This document shows positions 23,401 through 33,900 of a DNA stretch of 64,000 nucleotides, piece by piece (the first letter of the stretch is position 1; the number at the start of each line of letters is the position of its first letter). Source of the stretch: Pachyseris speciosa. Its lineage: Eukaryota; Cnidaria; Anthozoa; Scleractinia; Pachyseridae. Where the stretch lies: NCBI GenBank assembly GCA_016490735.1, contig JAEMWC010000037.1:1387001-1451000 (forward strand), read 5' to 3'. Made by a program: the position numbers and the translations under genes. The notes under the pieces are model-generated. The model worked only from the letters and a program-made list of their open reading frames with translations, searched no databases and was not told the DNA's origin.

Positions 23401-24180
23401 AAAACAAGAAAAAAGGGGAAAAAAGCAAAATACGTATGACTTCCAAACGTTTTATTTATTTATTTATTATTTTTTTTTTGCTGTAGTATGAATTTCAAGC
23501 CGGGTAAACCAACAAAGTGTATAGTGAACGATCTGGAATGTAGGTTTCTTTTATATTCTATAACGACTCACTCCGCATTCAAGTTAAGCCCAGAGGCCAG
23601 AACCAGCGGGGGTAGCTGCTAGGCGACTACTCGCCTAAATGTAGGCAATGTCTTATGTCTCCAGGGAGTAGGATATGATAGATTTTTACACCAGATGAAA
23701 TTGCAATTGAAAACACTGATGCATGAAACATGATCTCGGCATATCAAACTTACTTCAAAGAGCATGAATATTTCCTCAAAGTTGGCGTCCAAGCTCGTAC
23801 GAAAAACGTTTTCCCTTATGCGCTTGCGTACTAGCGTCCTGGGATTTATTAACATTTGTAAACATGATGACCACGAATAAAGCGGAAAGAATCTGTGGCA
23901 CCAAAACGATATGCCAAAGAAGTCTTTTATACATATCCTTGTACGCGAACTCTCGGACCGATAAATTTACCGTGCAGTTGTAACAGAGGTGGACAAGATT
24001 GGAAGGCGGGTTAAAATTCATTATGTGGGATACAGCGAGTGGTATGATGAGCTAACAATGATCTTTTTCAGCGGATGTAACCTCTATTTCTCCGTTCTCT
24101 ACCTCTCTTGATGATCGTATGAAATCAACTCACGATTGATGCTTAGAAACTCACCAGTTGCGATGGAGACCGGAAGCTAT
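20435..24180. other. Upstream intergenic DNA of the RPTP gene
   Basis: No supported gene. It holds the promoter side of the RPTP gene, the MITE at 21313-21713 and a poly-A run near 23366-23390. Short open frames on both strands have no recognisable domain or splice partners. Confidence 0.6.
21313..21713. mobile_element. MITE with GGCCCTGTTCGCACT ends
   Basis: Left end GGCCCTGTTCGCACT and right end AGTGCGAACAGGCC are inverted, and TTCGCA motifs recur inside. Non-coding. It lies about 0.9 kb upstream of the RPTP start. Confidence 0.75.
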
Positions 24181-24189
24181 AGTACCCGA

Positions 24190-24390
24190 TCGCGACGCAG
24201 AAAGTAATGGAGCTGATTACAAGCAAGCTCAGATTTTGCAGTTGACGGTTCCCCTACCTGGGATGTTGGGCTGGTGTTCAACTATGATCTCTTCACTCAT
24301 GCCCTATGGTAATGAATTCGACGCTTGCAGCACCTAGGAGAAAACTTGTCGAGCGGCATTAGACCCAACCACGATCCAAGGTACCATAGT
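24190..24390 (-). pseudogene. Decayed duplicate of RPTP exon 10 with flanking introns
   Basis: The plus-strand text from GCAGAAAGTAATG through GAACTATGATCTCTTCACTC-like sequence, AATGAATT.GACGCTTGCA and GGAGAAAA..TGT.GAGCGG matches 4010-4255 in the same orientation. About 85 bp inside the intronic part is missing. Intron sequence on both sides of the exon is included, so it arose by DNA duplication, not from mRNA. The exon frame is damaged (CC(C/T)TATGG in place of CGCCCTGG, and a changed acceptor). Confidence 0.7.
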
Positions 24391-25244
24391 GATGCGTTAC
24401 CTACACAGTGTTCATTTTGCGGGGAATCACCGCGGCCCAACCACTTCTAGTAATAAGCTTTGCTTTGTTTTGTTTTTGTTTGTTTGTTTCAGTTGTTTGT
24501 TTTTTGCTCATCGTGTTCGTCACTCTTTCCAAACCTCCAGTTCTCGCTCGGGAAAAGCAGAAACGCAACCCCACGCTACTGGAGTTTTAAACATCCAACC
24601 GTTGGATTTCTATACGAGCGTTCTCAGAGATTGAGCAACATACTCATTCGATCTTCATTTAGAAGAATTTTAAAATTCTTAAACGTGTCTGTCACGCATC
24701 ATCTATCTCGCCAGCTTCCATCCCTTTCAACAGAAATGTTTAAATGTTTCAGATAGATAGATGATAGTTTAGATAGATAGTTTATTTGAGAGCGTTTCTT
24801 TTGACCTACATCCTCTATTTTGAATCCCTTCAACAAAGTGGAAAATAAATAGAAATTGAAAATCCATTATAAAGTTTGCGAATAAATTTTTTTCCATGCA
24901 TGTCACGCGATTGGACGTCACAGGGAAAAAATATTTCGAATTTGTAAAGCCTCATAAAGTTTGGTGCGGTAACGTGTTAAGAACACTTTAGCCAAATTTG
25001 AAATCTGAACAATCTGGACTGGGCCTCCAAAGATTTACACAGTTTTCACAGTCACCGAAGATGCTGTCGAAGGGGTCATACCGCCGACCAATAGAAGACA
25101 AGGTTCCGAATGGGTCTGCATCCTACCACTAAAAGTGAACCAAGTGCTGGAGTCAATTACAACATTGATGAAACAGATGAAAATATGAGTTGCATGTAGT
25201 TTCCTAATTAAAAGTAGGTTTACCGACCTGGTTAGTAGAAATAA

Positions 25245-25475
25245 GCATAAGTGCTTCGTCTACACTGAATTCTACCTGACAGCAGCTAAGAGCGGTCGAT
25301 TAAAGCAGGATCATCATGAAGTGCGTCCACAAACGACAGTAATCAGAGTAATCCATATGTACAAATTGATCAACAAACCTTTCTAAAATGCCATCTATGC
25401 TGTGTCCATTGCTGTGAATTGAATGCGTATCGAGACCTACACAAAACATGCAACTGACATGCATCAACATCGGGG
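25245..25475 (+). pseudogene. Decayed duplicate of the first F5/8C exon
   Basis: It aligns with 32357-32570: shared blocks include GCTTCGTCTACACTGAATT, GGTCGATT, GCAGGATCATCATG, GTGCGTCCACAAA, GACAGTAAT and GAGACCTA. Frame is lost through several small insertions and deletions. It sits on the same strand as the intact gene 5.6 kb downstream. Confidence 0.7.
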
Positions 25476-26777
25476 GGCCCCCCGAGATCAACATTTTGGG
25501 CAACCTGGAAAGAAAGGCTAGTTAACGTATCTTGTATTTTTTGTAATTGCCATTAAAAGGTCATGAACAAGTCATTTGAGCAAAGGTTCTCGATGGATTT
25601 GGAGCGGGTAGCATTCATTGTAGTAAGTGCAAACTTTGAGACAGCCAAGCATTTTCATAAAGTACCTCGTCCTTTGCTGCAGTTTTAAGACCTAGGAGGA
25701 CGGCATAGCAACTTTCGTTGACAGTCTTGTGATCCAAATATTCAATTTTTTTTTGCGTAAATCAGTGCATGGTGGAACAACTGACCGGAGCAACCAAGTT
25801 GTTTCCTATGAGAATATCAGGTTTAACCAAGGTATTTGTAATAAAACGCGCGACACATTTATGTCGAGAAACAATGATATTTCGTGAGGAGCAATTCCTT
25901 GATTCTGGCAAACGTGGTAAGCCATTGTTGTGAAGAATATAAACTGAATTCGTTTTCCTCTTTAGTAATTTGCTGCTCGGTGCTGTAACACCGCGTTACA
26001 GCTAGCTCAGATAAAAAGCATAAATTAGAAGATAATATCCAAACTTTAATTTAAAAAATCGCCCATTTTTCTATGGTGTTGCATTTATTGAGCATGGAAT
26101 AGTGTTTACGTAGTTTTTCTTTTGTTTTGCTTTGTTTGTTTGTTTTAATTTTCCTCGTGTCTGCGACATTCTGGGGATATGAACAAACTGATTAAAATGC
26201 CTCTAGTTATCTAACGTTCTGCGTCCGGTTGCATGCAATTGCGCGACAGTCCTGCATGTATATAAGTCTTTGCATTGGTCGGTGCCTTATTCTTTTGAGC
26301 TCCGACTGTCCAGTGTATTTTATGTGGGCGAGTTCATTGAACTATCAAGGAAGTAAGATTTGAAATGATAGCTGAGAATCAGTGTAAAGAGGATTTTGCT
26401 GTTTTAGGTTAGTTCTGTGCTAAAATCATTACTTTGAGGCTTTACTCATGGACAAAATGATTCTGTAAAGCTACGACGAAGATATGAAATGAATTTTATC
26501 AGAGAGGGCAAACCATAATAAATGTATGGAGGATTTTTTGAAGTCGCAGCATCAACACTTGAAAATATTGGCCAAGTTTTAATCCATTTCTATCCTTGCC
26601 ATCCGTAGCAACAGGCGACCGGAAACAGTTTCAGTACCATTAAATAGTCTTTAATAACAAAACTAGACCATTATTTTTGGAATTCAATTGATGCGGAGAC
26701 ATTTTCTGGCTTTTTATAAAGTTGCCAAATAGCGTGACACCGTCCCTTTAAGTCATGATTTGGTCACATATGCTGCT

Positions 26778-27040
26778 GGTCTTCATCACGCGATGGTGTC
26801 GAGTGGCTGTGAATCAATATGGGTTGCACTGTGGTTTGTCGTGATTGACGAGTTTCGATCCTCGCTTGGGCTGTTGTTGATAAAGAGGATTTCGACTCGA
26901 CTCCCAGGGTCGTAACGAGGTATATTTTCCCATCTCTGATCCCATTTTTTGGCGCTAAATTTTGATCCCTGATCCCAAAAACGTGTCAAAGTCTGATCCC
27001 TGATCCCACTAAAAGTTTCTGATCCCGTGACGCCATTGGC
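26778..27040. repeat. Retroelement fragment plus TGATCCC repeats
   Basis: The left part (TTCATCACGCGATGGTGTCG...) is a copy of sequence at 50263-50370, where a Penelope-like GIY-YIG remnant lies. The right part contains repeated TGATCCCTGATCCC units (26935-27040). No intact reading frame. Confidence 0.55.
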
Positions 27041-27389
27041 TAGCGTCCTGGCTATTTGCAAGTTTAAGTTAAGGGCGCCTACCTGAAGCACAAAGTTATT
27101 TGCACACTAAGCTTGTTTGTTCATACGGAGTTATCTTCGCAGGGGGCATAAATTTATAAGCATGTTGTACAAAGCGAAAATTATCGCCAATGGTTAAGTA
27201 GCAATATTCTAAAGACTTAATTCTAAAGAGCGCGGTGTGCGCCCGCTTTCCCAGAAAGAAGACTCCTTTATTAACACTCTTGAATTATAGTTATTTACAA
27301 TATCTTGCAAAAATATTAAAAATACACTTCTACATGTTAAATTCCCCCTACAATTGAAAATAATAATTTCTAATCATTTAAAACCTTAT

Positions 27390-28400
27390 GTAAGTCAAAT
27401 AAAATCAAATCAAAACTTTATTTGACCACGGAGTCCATATCACTAAAGAGTGCTCTCCCATGGAGCCGTGCATTACAAAGACGATGACTATTAATTTAAA
27501 AGTAGTAAATAAGAATCTATAGTTAAAAGTCTAATTTGTCTATTCTTCAGGTTTAGACTAGTTAAGATATCTTACAGTAAGTAAGTACAGTAAGTGGCAT
27601 CAGTATTATTACAAGGCTTTTAAAGGGTTTCGTATCTATCTTATTAATGTTAAAAAAATGAAATAAAACATGGTCATCTAAAAGAATAATTAGAATAATC
27701 TCCGGTGCTAAAACAAAGTTTGACAAAAACAACAACCAATATCAGACAAAACTGTTCCTTTTAAAGCCAGACTGCAAATTACTGCTTCCCCTGACAAAAC
27801 TAACAGAACCATGCAAGTTGCTTTGGACACTGTGAAATTATAATTACTCTCCTTTGTCAAAATCAATCAAATTGAATGAGAGAGAAGAGATTGGTGTAGT
27901 ATTTTCTTTGAGTCTCTTTCCATGAACTCCTCTAATTGCAATTAAAACGCTCTTCAATAAACAAAGTCTTGTTCTAGTATAGTTCAGCACATCCGCATAG
28001 CTTTCTCTTCTTTTCTCAGATATCCGAGAGGCGATTCGCTTGTGATGTCTATCAGCTTCGTTACCAACACCCGCTGACGTCGACATCACAATAGGAGTGA
28101 ATGTGCCCTTTTCCATTTGTATCATTTGTTCGTTATATGCTCTTTTCTTTTCTTTTTTCGTGAGCAATATACACCTGATCGATACTTTTGTTAACGTATG
28201 AAGGCGAATTCGGGTGCATAACTCTTATGTCTAAAAAAAGTTCTTTCAAATGGACCCCAAACTCCAATACCTGACCCATCTAGACGAGCGTTTTCTACAT
28301 TATTTCCATTCCACATCAAGTTGTTGACAAGTGGCATGATCGGTTCAGGTTCAATTCTGACGTCGCTACACACTTCTTGCATTAGCTAAGCTTCAAGGTC
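27390..28400 (-). pseudogene. C-terminal fragment of an endonuclease-bearing RT element
   Basis: Two minus-strand frames (28382-28191, then 28167-27844) read NNVENARLDGSGIGVWGPFE and RTFF, then KKEKKRAYNEQMIQMEKGTF, TPIVMSTSAGVGNEADR and a C-terminal helix-rich part. The second block is homologous to 51367-51041 in the larger element at 51.0-54.4 kb (Q..V..GSF.PLVF.T.GG.GNE). The A(R)LD...G.WG.F..TFF spacing resembles a restriction-like endonuclease domain. A frame break separates the two parts. The reverse transcriptase portion is absent. Confidence 0.6.
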
Positions 28401-28694
28401 TCTTATATACAATTGTGTCTCATCATCACATATCCACCTTTTTTGCAGAGCGCGCTTTCCCTCGTTCCTTTCCCTTTCTAGCACCTGAAATGGAGTACGG
28501 CTCCAAATTTTAGGGCAGCTCCTCTTACAGAAAATCCCACGCTGATTCTAAAAATACTTTAAAGAACATGAAAGAAAGTATTCCCTTGCATGAGATGACC
28601 AGCGGTTCTTATTGTAACTATAAAGAGACTACGTTCTAAAACATTCGATTGTGGATTTTAAAAAATAATCATATTTTTTCTTTCAAACATTTAT

Positions 28695-29415
28695 TCAATC
28701 AAAATATGATTATTTGGGGTGTACAGGGTTAGGGTTTCCTTCATATACAGTATTAATTAATTGAAATAAGCCTGTATCCGTAATTGGATCCTCCTTTGTC
28801 ATCCACTAAGTTGACCTCGGTCGTGCATCAGTAATTGATCCTTAGTTGGGTTTCAAATGGAGTTATAGGCTTCCCCTGCCTTGTCACATAGAAAGTAAAA
28901 TTTCCGGAATACCACGTCTTCGATCACGTAAATCACATCTTCGATTGCCGTGTTGCCAGCATGGTTGTCCTGATGGTGTAGTGGTCATCACACCCGACTA
29001 GTGTGATGAACTTTTTTCAATTAAAATATGATTATTTGGGGTGTGCAAGGTTAGGGTTTCCTTCATATACAGAATTTAATTAATTGAAATAAGTCTGTAT
29101 CCGTAATTAGATCCTCACCTGTCATCCGCTAAGTTGACTTCGGTCGTGTATCAGTAATTGATCCTTAGTTGGGTTTCAAATGGAGTTATAGGCTTCCCCT
29201 GCCTTGTCACCTTGAAAGTAAAATTTCCCGGGATGCCACGTCTTCGATCACGTAAATCACGTCTTCGATTGTCGTGTTGCCAGCATGGTTGTCCTGATGG
29301 TGTAGTGGTCATCACACCCGACTAGTATACGGGGGTCGTGGGTTCAAATCCCGCTCTGGGCAAAAAATATAAAGGAAACCCTAACCTTGCACACCCCAAG
29401 TAATCATATTTTAAT
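28695..29415. mobile_element. Tandem tRNA-derived repeat units with inverted ends
   Basis: Two copies of a unit of about 320 bp (from about 28698 and 29024) begin AAAATATGATTATTTGGGGT, continue with GGTTAGGGTTTCCTTCATAT, and end in a tRNA-like region. In the first copy the tRNA part stops after CCCGACTAGT; in the second it is complete. Right of it, 29372-29415 is the inverse of the unit's start (AAGGAAACCCTAACCTTGCA...), so the second copy is flanked by about 43-bp inverted repeats. This combination of SINE-like body and inverted ends is unusual. Confidence 0.75.
29291..29362 (+). tRNA. tRNA-like sequence (anticodon AGT, Thr-like), probably SINE-derived
   Basis: 72 nt with an A-box-like TGGTGTAGTGG, a B box GGTTCAAATCC, a good T stem (GTGGG/CCCGC), an anticodon loop CTAGTAT and a 7-bp acceptor stem with one mismatch. 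The top of the anticodon stem is mismatched. Because it is part of a repeated unit with a truncated sister copy at about 28976-29010, a SINE head or tRNA pseudogene is likelier than a working tRNA. Confidence 0.45.
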
Positions 29416-29480
29416 ATGTAATATTTTATATATAATATATGTCAAAAACATCCACTTTAGTGGTTGTGTTTCCAGACGAA

Positions 29481-29482
<2 letters not shown>

Positions 29483-29540
<58 letters not shown>
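29483..29540. repeat. (TA)n microsatellite
   Basis: About 55 bp of uninterrupted TA, between the tRNA-derived repeat and a retroelement 3' tail. Confidence 0.95.
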
Positions 29541-29543
<3 letters not shown>

Positions 29544-29559
29544 AGGTAATGAATTGAAG

Positions 29560-29720
29560 TCTTCATCAGCTATTAGAGTGCTCAATAGATAAACTAGAGC
29601 AATATGTATATTTTCAGAGTTGAATTATTTTGGTCGAAGACATTTATTGCTACTCAGAGTTTCATGCTTCTTGCGAAGCAATCATCAGGCAACTGCCAAA
29701 AATAACGGATACATAAGAAT
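29560..29720. repeat. Retroelement 3'-tail-like sequence
   Basis: Contains GAAGACATTTATTGCTACTC and TTGCGAAGCAATCATCAGG. The text resembles terminal sequences of Penelope-like elements seen in cnidarians; this rests on recall of the pattern only. No open frame. Confidence 0.4.
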
Positions 29721-29949
29721 ATATACAAAATTTGAAAATTTGAAAATACAGAACAATGCCTAGCGGCGTGACACGTAGACGGATATGATTGGTTAATCTA
29801 AGACAGTGCTCGCTTAGATTGAAAGGCTTTTATGTAACATACCATTTATACCATCCATAATTCAAGCTTCAAGTGACCTGCATTGTAGGCCTGTGATGGC
29901 GGTTTTCCCGTGAGCATGATAGGGACCTTTGCTGACATCTCCGAGGTTA

Positions 29950-30082
29950 TAGCCTGCGTAGCTGGTGCTTGTTTTTCGGAAGCGCTCGAGCGATCGTTTT
30001 TCCTCTGCCCTATTCTCCTTGCGGCAAAGGCTCGAGCTGGCTAGTGCGCGACTCAACAAAAACCGCCAGCTACGCAGGCTAC
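29950..30082. repeat. MITE with TAGCCTGCGTAGCTGG ends
   Basis: TAGCCTGCGTAGCTGG at the left is matched by CCAGCTACGCAGGCTA at the right, 130 bp apart. The interior contains CTCGAG-type palindromes. Non-coding. Confidence 0.75.
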
Positions 30083-30850
30083 TTTGACGGGCTACCGAGA
30101 TATGAAGATAGAGAATGAAAATTACCATACTGTCGATCGCGACTTTTCTTCTTCCGTTTCCTTGTGCCTCAAAGCAGTTAAAATACTGAAACCACAGCCC
30201 ACGTGTAAGCAAATACACTTGACTACACTGATAGGTCAGGAACAGCGCGGAGGTTTGCGATTTCTCTCTAAAATATATTTCCTATGATTTAATCAGCTAC
30301 CAAACGAATTGAAACTTTAGTCACTTCCATTTCTGACTTTTTCCGCATGTATCCTAAAATGTTTTTGTGACAAGGATTGGGATACAACTTGGCTACCAGG
30401 TTGCCTTGCGTGACGTGTCGTTTGTTCAGGGTCAACAACAATGAGAAGGACTCTTGATTTCGGGTGTTCGGTGTGTTTTCTCACGGAGCCGCTAACAGAA
30501 TACAAGTCTTCTTCTCACCGAGAATCGTAGAATAAGTGAGATAATAAGCAGGCGCGCTGTGCGACAAGTCTACTTTATGGCTTATAACCAAGCTAATCAG
30601 CTGGTAGAGCCTGGCCAAGCGGTTAGGTGAAATGAAGTATTTCATTTGTACTTAAGTAAAAACTCTTAAAAGAAGAAAACAGAATAAACTAACAAAAAAA
30701 CTTTAAACTCAGTTCTTTGTTTGAATATATTGAGGTCAATATCGTGACCAGTATAACCATTTTTAATTACTCCGCCGGAAAGCCAAACCCGCGCGAATCG
30801 CTTAGTCACGGAGTGCTAGCATTTAGACGGTAAAACTGAAACAGGGCGAC

Positions 30851-30920
30851 ATGGCGCAGTATACTGTCAAGTCTTATTTTTGGGTGGTATTCTTTGCGTT
30901 ATTTCTTTCTTTGATATCAG
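30851..30920 (+). CDS. Lectin gene exon 1: signal peptide
   Basis: ATG at 30851 follows GGGCGAC. It encodes MAQYTVKSYFWVVFFALFLS then LIS, a strong hydrophobic signal sequence, and ends in phase 1 at GTGAGT. Confidence 0.85.
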
Positions 30921-33900
30921 GTGAGTATAACATTTTTCTGTGTTTCAATTTGTTTGTGTGATGTAGCTTGATGTCAGAAGGTGTAAGAAAGAGTCACCCA
31001 CATTTAGGACTGATTTTGCCTTACAGTGATTAAATCCGTTCGCAGATCAATTTGTAAAAAAGTATTACTAAAAGTATTGAATAACATCAAATATTGTTTC
31101 TATTATGAAAGTCATTTCAAAACTTTGTAACTTTTTCTGATGTATTAAAATTGGGAAACATTATGCCGTTTTCATCGACAAATAATGACGAACCACCGCT
31201 ACTTCCCGCTATAATGATACAACAAATTTCTTAAGTCTGAAAATATAATTCTTTCCAATTGACATTGCCAGTTTCAAGTCAACAGGCTATTGGAAATTTC
31301 ATCGTCATAAACAGTTCATGATAATGATGTATTCTCAGAACGGAAAAAACCTGAAAGAAATAAGGTCCGAGGTTGCCGGTAGTAATTTTGCGCTGGGGAC
31401 AAGACTTGCAGTCATCCGCTCGTCCGTTAATTAATCGATCTTTTAAAACATAGTTGGTCGGGCTGCTAATTCCTGAGCAACGTCAATTAAACTTAAGGGC
31501 ATCAACAACCAGAGCGCGAAGACCCAAGCCTTCTTTTTCAAACTTTCCCAGATAGATGGCCTAAGTTTGTACAGAAATAGGCATCGAAAATGATTGATGG
31601 AACAAATTTACGTCAACTTAACACGCCCAATATTACGATAACTCTTTTTTTATATTTTTCATCAATGAAGTCAACTATTTCTTCTAATTTTCCGTCAGAA
31701 GTGGGCTCTTGAGATGGGGCTTCTACCGCTAATTTTTGAGATGGGGCTTCTACCGCTAAAAATTTCATATCGTTGTCGCAACAGTATTCAATACTCAGTT
31801 TACTTCTGTTAATTATTTCCCTGTTATGCAAGGCTAGAATGTTATGCAAATTACCACACAATTTAGATACACTTCACTAAGTTTTGATTTGCGCTATCAA
31901 TATTGTATTAAAATATCTACATAACCACTGATAGCAAATATAGAGGGTTTCGACGGCGGCCAAATTGGAAGTACAATACAATGAAATGATTTCCCTTTGG
32001 GAAATAAATTTCATCTTAATGCAAATCATGGGCTCCTGTGCAAATATATTTTGGCCTCCGACATGGCGCCGATTTTGACCAGGTAGCAAAAATCTATCAA
32101 GACTGCTACAAAATGTACGCCTGGCTGTGTTCCTAACAGACGCTCCTCATAAATTAAAGAAAAATGCGTATTCAATGTGGATCTTTACTCATATAGTCTT
32201 TCACCTGTTGAGTATGTAGTTCAGGCAAGGCATTCCATCGGTGTTTGAAAGTTAGTTGAGTTTCATGCACTGCTGAAAATACGCACTACTATTTTATTTC
32301 AGGAGACTGTATTGATTTGGATCTTGGCATGCAAAGTGGGTCAATTTCAGACGATAGTATAACTGCTTCGTCTACACTGAATTTTAACACACTACCAAAG
32401 AACGGTCGATTGAACCACCCAGCAGGATCATCATGGTGTGCGTCCACAAATGACAGTAATCCATATCTACAGATTGATCTTCAGACACTTCATATCATCT
32501 GCGCTGTGTCTACTCAGGGGAATTCCCAAGCAGATGAATGGGTAGAGACCTATACACTACAGATATCAACAGATGGGACAACATGGACAGATTATAAAGA
32601 GTTGGGCCTAGTTAAGGTAACCTTTTCACTATCATTAGCATGATATGAATTAGCCACTTAGGAATGCCTTCCTGAATGCCTTCCTGGTTTAGTCGCATTG
32701 ATGTTTTCGAATGAGTTTGAAATGGCAAGGTATAATAAGATTTTATTGTAATTGAAAATCAACGTTCACAAGTATAACATCGATTTCATAATCCCCTCCA
32801 ATAACCTGCTATCCAGCTGTTGAACTGAAGGCGAGGAATATATATATTTTAAGATAAGTTTCCAAAGTCACATTTGATCCTATCAGACCTTTACAGGGAA
32901 TGACGACAGGAGTACAGTGAAAACGAACATTATCTATGAAGGAATCTTAACCAGGTTGTTGCGCTTTGTTGGACAAAGCATGCACAGCAGGTTTTGCATG
33001 AGAGCAGAGGTGTTTGGAGTTAAGCAAAAGCCAGGTGAATGAAAGTTTCTCAGTTTTAACTTAAACGTTTGAATGTATAGAAAGACTACTTCGCATTAAC
33101 TAAGTGATCTATTAATAGTGATGCTCTCCTAATGGTTTTGATTTGAACGGATATTACCAAATACAATTATCAATTGCATATGTACGAAGTTTTAACAGAT
33201 ATTGACGTTTCATAAAACATGAAAGTTAAAAAAATGACTTCAGTCCTGGTCTATTAATCGTATTAAACGTTTTTCTTAATTAATATATGTGCTTCTGATT
33301 TTGGGTTTTGGCTTAATACTTGATCTTATGATATATTCAGTTTCACGTTGCCAGAAGGGAAACATGTCCAAGTAGTTGTTGTTTACCCGTTATTTGTAGA
33401 AGAGAGATAGTAAAAAAGAACTGATACCTTGTTGGGTAAAAATTTTGCTCAAATACACGAAAAGATGGAAAAGTTGCAATTGGAAAGATTTGTGTCTATT
33501 CATTCGTTAATTTATGTTTAGTCATTGCTTGTGTGGGGTACCATAGATAAACTGACATGGATATTGTCCATTCATATTGTTTTACTAAATATTACAGAGA
33601 ACCTCGCCCTTAATAAGCCCACAGCACAGTCTGCTAACTATAACATTACTGGTGTGTCACAAAACGCAGTGGATGGGAACCGAGGAAGTTGCACTCTCAC
33701 CAATGAGGATAACCCCAGCTGGTGGCGAGTGGACCTGGGTTCACATCATGTCCCCGTCTATGAAGTTTTGATTATAAACAGGCTTTCACCGCCGTCTTTG
33801 CAGAACAGGAATGAAGATTACAAAATAACATTAGGTAAACGCGGGGACAAAAAATACGGGATAAACTTGCTTCATGTAGATGGCCGGGGCCGGTGGAATC

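Noticed and set aside
29291..29362. A functional nuclear tRNA-Thr gene
   Set aside because: Embedded in a repeated unit, with acceptor and anticodon stem mismatches and a truncated sister copy; a SINE-type origin fits better.
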